Numbered from the stretch's first letter, positions 46,163-55,525 are shown. The stretch: DNA of 64,000 bases from CAZJQT01 sp964604415 (GCA_964604415.1 CAZRYT010000001.1:15871-79870); one strand, 5' to 3'. The notes: a model not told the origin generated them from the letters alone. Numbers and translations: made by a program.

Positions 46163-48670
46163 TTAAATTCTAACAGCTTTTAGTTTATCATTGGCAGCTT
46201 CGGCGATTTCGTCAAGAATTTTTGCAACTTCGGGATCAGTCAAAGTCTTTTCATAAGAAGCAATCTTTATCCGGAAACTGACTTGTTTGTGGGTTTGGTC
46301 ATCGTCGCGTTGGAAGATATCTAAAGGTTTGGTTTCTACCAAGAAACCCCGTCCGGCTAAGTTGTCTTTGACCAACCCAAATAATTGGCTAAAACCGACT
46401 GAAGTTTTAACTCTAAGAGTAATGTCTTGTTGGACGCTAGGATAACGCGATAGTGGTGTATAGCTTGATGTTGTCTCAAACAACGACTGGAGCCTACCAA
46501 GATCTAGCTCAAAACCAGAACTAAACGTAGGTAATTTTAGGTTTTTAGCTACAATTGGCTTGAATTCACCAACAATGCCAACCCATTGTTCGTTGATAGT
46601 TATAAACCCAGTCCTGGACTTCTCAAAAGGTGCCAACAGTTGACGACCTTGGGCAAATTTGGGCTCGTGATACGGTTCTATGGCATAATTAACCCCTAAG
46701 TTATCTAACAACTCAGCTAAGAACCTCAGGGCTTGGTAATACGGCGCGCCACCGTAGCTTGACTGGACGGTCTTGTCATCAGTTGCAAAAACCAGTGCTA
46801 AACGCTCCTCTTCGGCTGGAACATCTGGTTCGTCTTTGTACTGCAGACCTTTAATATGAGCTTTGCCAATTTCAAACAAGGCAAATTCGCTATGACCAGT
46901 TTTGATATTAGGATGGATTTTGTCTAGCAAGCTGGGCGTTAAGCTCATGCGGTAGTATTGCAGATCTGGACTGATAGCGTTACTAAGCTGGAAGGCTAGT
47001 TTGCGGTCTTGACCAACCCTTTCCAGTAAGTTTCCATGTACAAAACTGTAGGTCAGAACTTCATTGGCACCAGCCTGGCTCATAATACTTCTGATTTGTG
47101 ACTTAAAGCTAAGTTTAGCGTCTGGTTTGGCTGCTGTTAAGTCGCGTTTGGGGAGTTCCAACGGCAAATGGTCATAACCATACAGACGACCTATTTCCTC
47201 AACAATGTCTTCAGGAATCTCGATGTCCGTGCGCCAGAATGGTGGCGTAATCAAGAGTTGTTTGCCAGAGGTTTTTAGTAGCTTGAATTCAACGTTTTCC
47301 AGTAATTTAGCCATGGTGCTAATGGGCAGCTTTAGACCCAGGCGTTCATTGACAAAATCTGGATCAACTTTGAGCGAACCTACTTCTGGCCGTTTTGGAA
47401 AATTGTCATGGATAAATTCTGAAGCCTGACCGCCGGCATGTTTTTGAGTTTCAGAAACGGCAAAAGCTAGGACATGGTTGCACTGCAGGCTACTTTGGCC
47501 TTTATTAAACCGCGTGACAGCGTCTGTAAATAGGCCGTGTTCCATAGCTGTGCGCCGGATGGCGTACATGTCAAAGTTAGCGCACTCCAGCACGATTGTC
47601 TTAGTATTTTCATCAACCTCAGTGTCAGCCCCACCCATGACGCCACCTAGCCCAATCGCCACGTTGTCGGTCGCGATGACGATGTCTGATTCGTTGGCGG
47701 TCACTTCTTTGCCACCAAGCAAGCTCAGTTTCTCGCCTTTATTAGCTAACCGGGCTTCAATAGTCGGTTTATCGCCACTCAATAGCTTCAGCTTGTCATA
47801 GTCATAGGCGTGCAATGGCTGCCCCGTCAGGTACATGACGTAATTGGTAATATCAACAATGACATTGATAGGCCTGATACCCACGCGGCTGAGGTAAGTT
47901 TGTAGCCAAAGCGGACTAGGCCGCTTGGCTTCGACGTTTTCAACTATTTGGACCATAAGGCGCGGCACCAGCTTGGGGATGTGATTAACCACTCTCAACA
48001 TTGGATCGTCGCTGGTTTTGGGGGTTGCCTTGTTGGCCAAATACCATTTGGGTGACTCAAATGACTGATGGTTAATACCGGCAATTTCGCGGGCTACGCC
48101 TAAAATACCAAATAAATCAGGTCGGTGGGTAAACATTTTGTTTTCTATATCAATAACGTAGTCATTCAAACCATAAACCTTGGCAAAATCATCACCGGGC
48201 TTGGCGTCCAGCGGGTCAACTTCTAATATGCCACTATGATCTTCGCTGATAGCCAGTTCATGAGCGCTAGCCAGCATGCCATTACTGACCTCCCCGCGGA
48301 TTTCGCGCGCTTCTAATATCAGCGGCTCTTTATCAATGGTAGCTGGCACAGTTGAACCGGGCGGCAACCAGGCAGCTAGCATGCCAGCATGTACATTGGG
48401 TGCCCCGCAAACTACTTGGACCAGACCATCGGAGTCACGTCTGACGTGCTTGGCCTGGCGACCATCATCAACTTTGCAGAGGTTAAGCTTGTCGGCATTT
48501 GGATGCTTAACGCACTCAACCACTTTAACTACAACAATACCTTGGTATTTTTTGCCGAGGTCAATGACTTCTTCAACTGCACCGAGCTGAGCACCGATTT
48601 TCTCCACCAACTTATCGAGTGGAAGCTTAATATCTGTAAACTCTTTGATCCAATTGACGCTAATTTTCAT
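46163..48670 (-). CDS. pheT: Phenylalanyl-tRNA synthetase beta subunit
   Basis: The 835-residue beta chain carries an N-terminal tRNA-binding OB fold (about 40-160), B1/B3-B4 domains, the B5 domain with GYDHLP, an inactive synthetase-like core, and the C-terminal ferredoxin-fold anticodon-binding domain (LSRYPSVQQDITLRV). In B3/B4 it keeps the editing region. Its ATG overlaps the stop of the 51-residue gene as ATGA. Confidence 0.96.
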   Translation of the reverse strand: MKISVNWIKEFTDIKLPLDKLVEKIGAQLGAVEEVIDLGKKYQGIVVVKVVECVKHPNADKLNLCKVDDGRQAKHVRRDSDGLVQVVCGAPNVHAGMLAAWLPPGSTVPATIDKEPLILEAREIRGEVSNGMLASAHELAISEDHSGILEVDPLDAKPGDDFAKVYGLNDYVIDIENKMFTHRPDLFGILGVAREIAGINHQSFESPKWYLANKATPKTSDDPMLRVVNHIPKLVPRLMVQIVENVEAKRPSPLWLQTYLSRVGIRPINVIVDITNYVMYLTGQPLHAYDYDKLKLLSGDKPTIEARLANKGEKLSLLGGKEVTANESDIVIATDNVAIGLGGVMGGADTEVDENTKTIVLECANFDMYAIRRTAMEHGLFTDAVTRFNKGQSSLQCNHVLAFAVSETQKHAGGQASEFIHDNFPKRPEVGSLKVDPDFVNERLGLKLPISTMAKLLENVEFKLLKTSGKQLLITPPFWRTDIEIPEDIVEEIGRLYGYDHLPLELPKRDLTAAKPDAKLSFKSQIRSIMSQAGANEVLTYSFVHGNLLERVGQDRKLAFQLSNAISPDLQYYRMSLTPSLLDKIHPNIKTGHSEFALFEIGKAHIKGLQYKDEPDVPAEEERLALVFATDDKTVQSSYGGAPYYQALRFLAELLDNLGVNYAIEPYHEPKFAQGRQLLAPFEKSRTGFITINEQWVGIVGEFKPIVAKNLKLPTFSSGFELDLGRLQSLFETTSSYTPLSRYPSVQQDITLRVKTSVGFSQLFGLVKDNLAGRGFLVETKPLDIFQRDDDQTHKQVSFRIKIASYEKTLTDPEVAKILDEIAEAANDKLKAVRI

Positions 48671-48822
48671 GATTTGACCTTGCTCGCTCGTTCAATTGAA
48701 TCTTTGGTGATTTCCCAATTACAGGCTTTGTATTTTGAGCAAAAAGCCTGACACAGTTTGGCAATTTTTGTGCTGTGGTAGTGCAAACCGCACTCTGGGC
48801 ACTGATATATCTTTTCAACCAT
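48667..48822 (-). CDS. 51-residue Cys-rich (zinc-ribbon-like) protein between pheS and pheT
   Basis: A short gene tightly embedded in the operon: its ATG overlaps the pheS stop by 8 bases and its stop overlaps the pheT ATG by 4, so translation is coupled on both sides. The product has C8-x2-C11, H14, H16, C24, C28 and C34, enough for one or two zinc sites, followed by a charged helix. The N-terminal CPECG resembles a zinc knuckle. I do not know a described family. It may bind tRNA or the synthetase, which is inference from position. Confidence 0.8.
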   Translation of the reverse strand: MVEKIYQCPECGLHYHSTKIAKLCQAFCSKYKACNWEITKDSIERASKVKS

Positions 48823-49858
48823 TGAATTGCCTCAAGAAGTCTAGCTTTCCAGATTCAAAATGACGGATGTCTTCAATGTCGTACTTCATCATGACCAAGC
48901 GGTCAATGCCACCACCCCAGGCAAACCCAGTATATTTAGCCGGGTCAATGCCGGCCATTTTAAGCACGTTGGGGTGGATCATGCCGCAGCCAAGCAGTTC
49001 AATCCAGCCAGAATAGCTGCAAACGTTACAGCCCTTTTTATCACAAAACGGGCAGCTCAGTGCAAATTCAAAACTAGGTTCAGTAAACGGGAAATAAAAG
49101 GGTTGGGTTTTAACTTCTAATTGCTTGTTGTAATACTCCTGCAAGAATGTTTTAAGGGTAGCTATAAGATGTCCGGCGTGGATACCTTTACCCACCACCA
49201 CTCCTTCTAGCTGGTAAAACGTGTGTTCGTGGCGGGCATCAAGGTCTTCGTTCCTGAAGACTCTGCCTGGTATTACAACCCTAATATCCTTGTCATTTTC
49301 TAGATCCGCCTTATGGGCCTTGAGTACGCGGTGTTGCATGGTGCTGGTGTGGGCCGGAGCTATTAGGCCCTCAGTTGTTATAAAAGTATCGTAATCATCA
49401 CGGGCCGGGTGGCCTTCAGGAAAGTTTAAGCTGGTAAACATATGAAAGTCATCATCCAATTGGCGCGACTCCACCGCCATAAAACCCATGCGGTAGAAAA
49501 TATCTAGAACCGTTTCTAGCTCGGTCATCAACGGATGCTTGCTGCCATGGTCACCAGTTAGTAATTTGGGTTTTTTATCGGCTGGCACATTGGTATCAAA
49601 TGGTGCCGTGACATCAATCGGCCTCACGTCAACTTGTTTTGCTTGGCTTTCTTCGTCAACCAAGGCATGCAGGTCGGCTTTGAGCTCATTAACTTCACGG
49701 CCAAACTGAGCACGCTGGTTTTTAGGCATAGAGCCTAATTCTTCGTATAAAGCTTTTAGCTCAACCGCCCTTAAAATATCAGCTTTGTTTTCCAGCTCAG
49801 ATAGACGTTTTTTCAGCTTACCAGCAACTTCAGCAATGCGTTTGTTCTCTATAGCCAT
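48815..49858 (-). CDS. pheS: Phenylalanyl-tRNA synthetase alpha subunit
   Basis: The catalytic chain of the alpha2-beta2 enzyme. Class II motifs are seen: HPLMTELETVLDIFYRMGF, HTSTMQHRVL (motif 2 area), RNEDLDARHEHTFYQLEG, and GWGGGIDRL-type end (FAWGGGIDRLVMMKY, motif 3). A Cys-rich insertion CPFCDKKGCNVCSYSGW lies before motif 3. The start at 49858 (347 residues) is favoured over 49888, because TATAAT ends 9 bases before it. Confidence 0.95.
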   Translation of the reverse strand: MAIENKRIAEVAGKLKKRLSELENKADILRAVELKALYEELGSMPKNQRAQFGREVNELKADLHALVDEESQAKQVDVRPIDVTAPFDTNVPADKKPKLLTGDHGSKHPLMTELETVLDIFYRMGFMAVESRQLDDDFHMFTSLNFPEGHPARDDYDTFITTEGLIAPAHTSTMQHRVLKAHKADLENDKDIRVVIPGRVFRNEDLDARHEHTFYQLEGVVVGKGIHAGHLIATLKTFLQEYYNKQLEVKTQPFYFPFTEPSFEFALSCPFCDKKGCNVCSYSGWIELLGCGMIHPNVLKMAGIDPAKYTGFAWGGGIDRLVMMKYDIEDIRHFESGKLDFLRQFNG

Positions 49859-49913
49859 CTTGCAGACATTATACAAGAAGTCAGACATCTAACTAACACT
49901 TGCGCGCCAGGTG

Positions 49914-49919
49914 TACAAT
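49914..49919 (+). promoter_or_regulatory. -10 element TACAAT of the 136-residue gene
   Basis: TACAAT ends 7 bases before the ATG at 49927, predicting a leaderless mRNA. No good -35 is visible. Confidence 0.45.
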
Positions 49920-49926
49920 AATAAAC

Positions 49927-50337
49927 ATGGGCGTTGTGCTCGATCCGCCTAAACTAGGCCAAATAAAAACTTCAAATCCTAACGAAACCAACTTCTGGCG
50001 AAAGGTTGAGTTGCCATTGCCCGGGATTATGACTGCTGGCCAACGTCGGTTACTAATTATTGGCAATGTCATCGTGTTCAAGTTGTCTAACGGCAACCCC
50101 GAACTAGAGATTGATTATACCTACCAGGAAAACGAAAAAGACAAGTTGATAGTCGCTAAACTAGGTGGACTATCGACTGTTCAGGCTTTATCTGAACCGT
50201 ATAACTTGTTCGAATTTAAGACTGGAGATTTCGATCTTGGTGCTTGGAATCAAGTTAGCCAGCTTCTGCAAGGCCAATCTTACGTATCAGCTGAAGACTT
50301 CCTAAGCTTACCTGACCAAGCAAACCTCGCCGCTTAA
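49927..50337 (+). CDS. Hypothetical protein (136 residues)
   Basis: The ATG at 49927 is preferred to an upstream frame extension because of the adjacent -10 element. The protein is soluble with a beta-rich centre; no motif is recognised. It is divergent from pheS. Confidence 0.65.
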   Translation: MGVVLDPPKLGQIKTSNPNETNFWRKVELPLPGIMTAGQRRLLIIGNVIVFKLSNGNPELEIDYTYQENEKDKLIVAKLGGLSTVQALSEPYNLFEFKTGDFDLGAWNQVSQLLQGQSYVSAEDFLSLPDQANLAA

Positions 50338-50342
50338 GTGTC

Positions 50343-50588
50343 TTAGGCGATGAATTCGTTGTGTACGGCAGCCGAGTCTCTATCACTAGCAAGACTGCCA
50401 TCAGGTTTTTCGTCAAAGTGACTAGTAGGTGAGTCGAGTCGAGCATCAGGGTTGACTAGAAAGGGATTAAAAACCCTTACCCAAATACCGGAATTGTCGT
50501 CTTCAAAATCAAGTGGGCCACCATTGTAATATCGTTCTGGGTTCTGGCGGGTATCCCACTCGCCACTTTCAAATTTACTAACTGACAT
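50343..50588 (-). CDS. Acidic operon gene 4: hypothetical protein (81 residues)
   Basis: Polar, low-complexity protein rich in Asp, Asn and Ser with no predicted fold. A GAGGAGG precedes its ATG, which shares one base with the stop of the previous gene (TAATG). Last gene of the acidic operon. Confidence 0.65.
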   Translation of the reverse strand: MSVSKFESGEWDTRQNPERYYNGGPLDFEDDNSGIWVRVFNPFLVNPDARLDSPTSHFDEKPDGSLASDRDSAAVHNEFIA

Positions 50589-50815
50589 TAAACTTCCTCC
50601 TCAGTAGTAGAACCTTGGTCCCATAGTCCATCGCTCTGGGCATCCAACTCGGCTTGAACAGCGCGATCCGCCCTGGCATCACGGTCAAGATCTAAATCAT
50701 CACCAACAGCAATAGCTTCATCGGCTGGCAATTCATCGCCAAGACCTTCGGCAGCTAATAGCTGTTCCCAATCAGCGGCAACTGATTCATATTCTGGATT
50801 ATGTCGTGGACTCAT
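50588..50815 (-). CDS. Acidic operon gene 3: hypothetical protein (75 residues)
   Basis: Very acidic (many Asp and Glu), no Cys, one likely amphipathic helix with AVQAELDAQ. AGGAGA precedes the ATG. Size and charge fit an adaptor, an inhibitor or a DNA mimic, but nothing specific is seen. Confidence 0.65.
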   Translation of the reverse strand: MSPRHNPEYESVAADWEQLLAAEGLGDELPADEAIAVGDDLDLDRDARADRAVQAELDAQSDGLWDQGSTTEEEV

Positions 50816-50862
50816 AATATTCTCCTTAACTTTCCATATTTTAATCTAAATCTTCCGGTTTG

Positions 50863-52521
50863 TCAAATATTTGAATTTTCGTCGATTATCTCCTGTGCAC
50901 TTTTCTTCATGGCCTGTTTCACTTGCTCGCCTAAGTCTTCCAGAGTTTGTTCGTCCCACTTCTCTAATAAGGCTTTGTTAGGCGTATAGGACGCTTTTGT
51001 AACGCCAATTACGGCCGGGCTTTTTATGGCGTAGACTTTTGTCCACTCTACATCGCCTTCAGCATCAATGTCTTCTTCTACCTGTTCATTTGACGCAATA
51101 CCAGCTTTGTAAACTCTAAGAACCAGTCCGCTTTCATCAACAAGGCCAGGTGAAGTCCGGTGGTGAAATTTCTTTCTGGCAATAAAGTCATTATCAATAC
51201 CAGATAACAAAAGTACATCACTGTCGTCCTCTAGCTCAACCAGTCCTTCTGAGCCGATTTTTTTGTCAGCGGGAGTTGTGAGGAGGTTCTGGTTGCTAGC
51301 CTTATATTTTGCTTGGTGCTTGGCTATATCGTGAACGAAACCGAGTGGCTGCACATAAAAAGACGCTTCATCAGCTCCAGGTTTTAGCCCAAAGGTTTCC
51401 GGAGATAGGATATCTGTTTCTATGCTGGTGTTAGCGTAGGCAAATATAACTCGGCGATCTTTGGAGCCTTGGCCTTGATTAACCACATAAAACACATCTG
51501 GCAACTCACCGTACGTACTAACCGCCCAGTCGTTAAACTCGCGGCTGGATATGGCCAAAGGCTTTTTCTTTGCGGTAAATCCTCTGACGGTTGGGATAAA
51601 CTGATAGTTATCATCGGCATCTTTAATAGCCAGTTGATAGTTATAGGGGTGGTAATCGTGATTTTCATCATCGCCATAAATCTGAGGATTGACCTCATCT
51701 AATACACTGACTAGAGCGGTGCGACCAATGTTGGCGTCTGGTCCAGTGAGATTAAATTTGGCAAAGAGCCCACCTTCTACTTCAACTTCTAAATAGGCAT
51801 ATTTTCCATCCAGCTCGGTTTCCATACCCGAGTTACGCCTGAGGGCTTCATCTACCCAAGTGCTTGTGATAGTTTTTTTGGGTTTTAAGAGTTCAAGTTC
51901 TTGGACTTTGACATCAGCCTTGTCGTTAGCCCTATTCTCACGTCCTTCGATATGAAACAAAAAGGCTTTATTGTCGACTCGGCTCAATACTAAGGCCTCA
52001 CCTACATTGGTTAGTGATTCTGCATGTATAAGTGCGCGTTGGCGTTCACGCCACGCTTCTATGTCTTCTGGGAGACCCTCTATGTTCGGTTGTTGAGGCT
52101 CAATTTCTTCTGCTTTGGACTGTATAAGCTTGCGTTTGGATGGGACATAGCCTCGTTGTTGTCTGATAGCTAACAAGGCAGCCATTCTGACACCCACGGG
52201 ATCCTTTTCAAGTTGCTCTTCTAGTTTCTTAAACTCGTCAACGAGAGCCGCACCGTTAAGCAAGTGTTCGTTAAACTCAATCACATCTGGATCTTCGCTG
52301 TGCTGATTCTTACGCCATTTTTCGACCACTGCTTGATCGGCTACATTAGTAATAAAATCCGGATGTGACCGACTTTTCATGACTTTGGCTAAGCCACCAA
52401 AGGCCGCTTTTAGGGCTTGGGCGTCGTAAGCATCCAAAAATTCTGGAGCAAAAATTTGACTTAATTCCATGCCGACTTCGTCAGGCTGGCCTCGAGAAAG
52501 TTCGTCAAAAATATCGCTCAT
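50863..52521 (-). CDS. Acidic operon gene 2: hypothetical protein (552 residues)
   Basis: I do not recognise this protein. The first 170 residues are helical and charged, then a beta-rich body (about 180-480) with repeated short strands and Asp-rich turns, then a helical tail. No signal peptide, membrane helix or nucleotide-binding motif. AGGAG precedes the ATG, 19 bases after the 329-residue gene. Confidence 0.78.
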   Translation of the reverse strand: MSDIFDELSRGQPDEVGMELSQIFAPEFLDAYDAQALKAAFGGLAKVMKSRSHPDFITNVADQAVVEKWRKNQHSEDPDVIEFNEHLLNGAALVDEFKKLEEQLEKDPVGVRMAALLAIRQQRGYVPSKRKLIQSKAEEIEPQQPNIEGLPEDIEAWRERQRALIHAESLTNVGEALVLSRVDNKAFLFHIEGRENRANDKADVKVQELELLKPKKTITSTWVDEALRRNSGMETELDGKYAYLEVEVEGGLFAKFNLTGPDANIGRTALVSVLDEVNPQIYGDDENHDYHPYNYQLAIKDADDNYQFIPTVRGFTAKKKPLAISSREFNDWAVSTYGELPDVFYVVNQGQGSKDRRVIFAYANTSIETDILSPETFGLKPGADEASFYVQPLGFVHDIAKHQAKYKASNQNLLTTPADKKIGSEGLVELEDDSDVLLLSGIDNDFIARKKFHHRTSPGLVDESGLVLRVYKAGIASNEQVEEDIDAEGDVEWTKVYAIKSPAVIGVTKASYTPNKALLEKWDEQTLEDLGEQVKQAMKKSAQEIIDENSNI

Positions 52522-52540
52522 AACTAAAGCTCCTGGCTAT

Positions 52541-53530
52541 TTAGGATCCAGATCGGCCAGTTGGCTTGTCTAACGACTCTAGAAGGGCTCGGATTCCAGC
52601 TTCTTCTATCTCTCTAGCTTCACGTTCGGCTTCGCTTTCTTCGTCGTCTTCCTCATCTTCAGATAGCATCGAAGCTAGCTCCTCACTGGTTGCGGTTTCT
52701 GCCTCGTCATCTAGATCGTCATCTTCGTCAGTAGCTTCGGCTTGATCTTCAGCTTCGACAGTATAGATTTCTGAGATGCTCTCAAGTACATCCGCGTTTA
52801 AGCCACCATGGCCGTCAGAGAAACGTACTAGATCATCTAGTGAATCAACCCGCTCAAGCGCAACAGCAAATATAGCTCGGGCAGCTTCATCGGCCAAATC
52901 AACGCCATACTGATTGGCTGTGATGACTAGTTCATCGGCGGCAAAATTGTATTGCCTAGACAAATCGACAGCCTGCATCGAGACCTCAGGGGCAAAACCT
53001 GATCGTACTAGGTCTAGAACTGGCTTTACTTGATCATCAAAAAACGCGTCCTGTTTGTCTGGGGTTATGCGATCTTCCTGCATGCGCAGCGTCAAGACGT
53101 CGCCCAGTTCTATCAGCGTTTCACCACGAGTTGTAGTCTCGCCGTTACGACGGTGCACAACCGCGCCTGGCTGATCTGGTTCGTTAGAATAAAGTTCAGT
53201 GCTGGCCCGACCCAAAACGTTTAAAGCAGCGTCTTTGATGGAACGAGATAATTCAAACACACTGAGAGCCTCGTCAGTTCGACCGGCTTTTTCAAGATCA
53301 CCAACCACCTTGGCATAGTCAAACATTAACTCAGGTATAGCATGTGCTAAAACTACTGATCCACTTTCTCGAACCAGTTCCAGTTTGCCAACTTCTTTCC
53401 AATCGACTAAACCATCAGGATTTATAACTTCAGGCAAGTTAGATTTTAGGCGTTCACTCAAACTATCTTCTATTTCCCCGGCTTGGCGGACAATAGTGTT
53501 TGTGAACTCAGATCCAGCTTGATCGCTCAT
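52541..53530 (-). CDS. Acidic operon gene 1: hypothetical protein (329 residues)
   Basis: I do not recognise this protein. It is helical with a regular pattern in the N-terminal two thirds (about 60-240, possibly TPR-like or another helical repeat) and ends in a long Glu/Asp-rich stretch (about 250-315) that should be disordered. The ATG follows AGGTAGG. First gene of the operon, behind a strong promoter. Confidence 0.78.
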   Translation of the reverse strand: MSDQAGSEFTNTIVRQAGEIEDSLSERLKSNLPEVINPDGLVDWKEVGKLELVRESGSVVLAHAIPELMFDYAKVVGDLEKAGRTDEALSVFELSRSIKDAALNVLGRASTELYSNEPDQPGAVVHRRNGETTTRGETLIELGDVLTLRMQEDRITPDKQDAFFDDQVKPVLDLVRSGFAPEVSMQAVDLSRQYNFAADELVITANQYGVDLADEAARAIFAVALERVDSLDDLVRFSDGHGGLNADVLESISEIYTVEAEDQAEATDEDDDLDDEAETATSEELASMLSEDEEDDEESEAEREAREIEEAGIRALLESLDKPTGRSGS

Positions 53531-53557
53531 CAGTTACCTACCTGTTACAATAAACAT

Positions 53558-53587
53558 ATATTAGCATATTTAAGCATTTTATGTCAA
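53558..53587 (-). promoter_or_regulatory. Promoter of the acidic operon
   Basis: TTGACA (53587-53582), 18 bases, TAATAT (53563-53558) with TGC in front. This is one of the few promoters in the window with a consensus -35 and a true leader (about 20 bases). Confidence 0.7.
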
Positions 53588-53608
53588 CAGTGGTAATTTT
53601 GAAACTAG

Positions 53609-54622
53609 CTAGCTAGTGCTATACCCAGCAGGTGGGTTGTCACCCCATTTCTCATAACTGTCTAATTTGGCTGCCATAAATTCGTCAGCAATTCGTATGC
53701 CGGTCTGGCGATAATCCATGCCTAACTCTTCATTCTGCCAAAAAACGGTGACACCACTTGTAAAATCAGCGCCGTTTTTAGTTCTCCTGAAGACTTCCTT
53801 ACCGGTGACTACTCCCAGAGTACTGTCTATCTGTACGTGCTCTGGTAATAAATCTCTGAACGAACTTGTCATGTCCCTTCCAACAGGCCCAGTTGCTGGA
53901 CCACTCAGACCACCTAAGTTGCCCGGGACTTGAAGGGCTGGGTCGCCCATTTCCGTTAAGATGCTTTGGCCGCCAATTGTATTAAAACTAAGTGCCACCC
54001 TGCCGGCAGCTTGGGCGAAATAGACTGCCGTGGGGACAATTAATTTCCTCTTTTCCCCTACTAAAGGTGCAATTTTTCGGATTAGCCAAATATCAACACC
54101 AATTCTTCTGATTATTTCTTGATCTATCTCTGTCATGCTATCTATGTCATGGGAAAGAATTGGCTCTCTACCGCCTTGTTCATCAATCTTGTTTGGACAA
54201 CTGTAGTTGACTTCGAGGCGTTTTACTCCAACCTCTACTAGACGCTCAGCCATTTCAGGCAAAACCTCAAATGGGTCTTCACCTTTGCCCGGGGAGATGC
54301 CTGGGATTACGTCCTTACCACGATCCTCCGCTTCTTTTTGAAGTTCTGGGTAAACGCTCACCATGGTTTCTATGCCAACGCTCGGTAGACCTAATGAATT
54401 TACAGTCTGACCTGTTAGTGAATTATGGTAATAAACTCGCCCATAAAGAGGTTCGTTACCCTCGCCGCCAGCGTAGGTCGTTGACCCCCAGCGACTAAAG
54501 CTCAGCGGTGAAGCTAAGACTTGTCTGTTTCTGTCAATAATACTGTCGACATTCGGGCCATTTATTGCGCCCATTGCTGGTGCGAAAGGTACTTCAACCT
54601 CTAAACCTAAGAACTCGCTCAT
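53609..54622 (-). CDS. pyrD: Dihydroorotate dehydrogenase-like flavoprotein
   Basis: Converts dihydroorotate to orotate in class I and II enzymes. The 337-residue TIM barrel has NSLGLPSVG, VNYSCPNK with the Ser/Cys active-site pair, a Lys after KIAPLV, SFNTIGG and GGLSGPA for FMN phosphate. It has several insertions compared with standard class I enzymes, so another dihydroorotate- or dihydropyrimidine-type substrate is possible. A strong AAGGAGG precedes the ATG. It is divergent from the TrmB regulator. Confidence 0.75.
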   Translation of the reverse strand: MSEFLGLEVEVPFAPAMGAINGPNVDSIIDRNRQVLASPLSFSRWGSTTYAGGEGNEPLYGRVYYHNSLTGQTVNSLGLPSVGIETMVSVYPELQKEAEDRGKDVIPGISPGKGEDPFEVLPEMAERLVEVGVKRLEVNYSCPNKIDEQGGREPILSHDIDSMTEIDQEIIRRIGVDIWLIRKIAPLVGEKRKLIVPTAVYFAQAAGRVALSFNTIGGQSILTEMGDPALQVPGNLGGLSGPATGPVGRDMTSSFRDLLPEHVQIDSTLGVVTGKEVFRRTKNGADFTSGVTVFWQNEELGMDYRQTGIRIADEFMAAKLDSYEKWGDNPPAGYSTS

Positions 54623-54653
54623 AATCCCTCCTTAAAAACTTGCTGTGAGCTGG

Positions 54654-54682
54654 ATTATGTGGTTGACTATAGAAACTGTAAA
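54654..54682 (-). promoter_or_regulatory. pyrD promoter
   Basis: TTTACA (54682-54677), 17 bases, CATAAT (54659-54654) on the minus strand. The palindrome at 54687-54703 lies 4 bases upstream of the -35. Confidence 0.6.
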
Positions 54683-54686
54683 TTTG

Positions 54687-54703
54687 ACGACGAACTTCGT
54701 CGT
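54687..54703. promoter_or_regulatory. 17-bp palindrome, candidate operator between pyrD and the TrmB regulator
   Basis: ACGACGAA-C-TTCGTCGT, a perfect 8-1-8 inverted repeat placed between the pyrD promoter and the regulator start. Size and symmetry suit a dimeric winged-helix protein. Confidence 0.55.
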
Positions 54704-54715
54704 TATTCAGGGAAA

Positions 54716-55525
54716 ATGACTGATTTAAGACTTATCCAAAAAGAGTTGGAAAAATTTGGGCTCTCTAAAGGCCAAGCCAAAATTTATCTGTTACTAGTCA
54801 CTTACAAAGAACTCCGTATCCAAGAGATAGTCCGACTTGCTCACATCCCACGCAGTTCGGTTTATGAAAACCTGAAGAAACTCTACGAATTGGGGATAGC
54901 TGAGGAAATAATAGAAAATAGTTTCAAGAAAATACGTCCGTATTCGGTGGGTGCAATGCGGCATGGTTTAGACGAAAGGATGTTGGAGCTAAAACGGCTG
55001 ACAAGCGATTTAGAGAAATTAGAGAAAAGTCTAGCTCTAGCTACAGTAAATAAAGCTAACTCCTCAACAGTTGTACGCTATTACAAAGGCCGCTCAGGAG
55101 CCAGGCAGTTGTATTGGAATACTTTGAAAGCTAAAAATACCATTTATGTTATGAGCGATTGGGGACGAGGGAGATACGTCGGTATGAAGTTTTACGAACG
55201 TTTTGTTGCTGAATCCCGAGAGCGAGGGATCAAAGAAAAGGTGCTAATAAATCCAACCGCCGCAAATCTAGAATCTATCAGAGTATACACATACCCCGGC
55301 TCACCAATTTCCCGAACCAAACTAGCAGATATTCGGGCAATAGACGAAAAAAATATCAAAATAAAAGGGGATGTCCTGATGTACGACGATATATATGCCA
55401 ATGTCTATTTGAAAAACGTCGAAATCAATGGTTTTGAGATTGATAGTAGTCAGTTCGTTGAAACCCAACGATCTATTTTTGAAAGTTTGTGGGAAACAGC
55501 TAAACCTATAACCGAATTGCTCTAG
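54716..55525 (+). CDS. TrmB-family transcriptional regulator
   Basis: The ATG at 54716 (269 residues) is preferred over a GTG at 54659, which would put the palindrome inside the gene. Residues about 1-75 are a TrmB winged helix: LEKFGLSKGQAKIYLLL and IVRLAHIPRSSVYENLKKLYELGI. A coiled coil (about 80-110) and an effector-binding domain (about 115-265) follow. TrmB proteins are best known from archaea as sugar-responsive regulators. Position suggests control of pyrD and itself. It converges with pyrC one base apart. Confidence 0.88.
   Translation: MTDLRLIQKELEKFGLSKGQAKIYLLLVTYKELRIQEIVRLAHIPRSSVYENLKKLYELGIAEEIIENSFKKIRPYSVGAMRHGLDERMLELKRLTSDLEKLEKSLALATVNKANSSTVVRYYKGRSGARQLYWNTLKAKNTIYVMSDWGRGRYVGMKFYERFVAESRERGIKEKVLINPTAANLESIRVYTYPGSPISRTKLADIRAIDEKNIKIKGDVLMYDDIYANVYLKNVEINGFEIDSSQFVETQRSIFESLWETAKPITELL

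Noticed and set aside
49859..49888. Ten-residue longer pheS N terminus (ATG at 49888)
   Set aside because: A consensus TATAAT lies inside this stretch, 9 bases before the next ATG, and the family does not need the extra residues.
54659..54715. GTG-started extension of the TrmB gene
   Set aside because: It would place the pyrD -10 and the palindrome inside coding sequence, and the TrmB family match begins only after the ATG at 54716.
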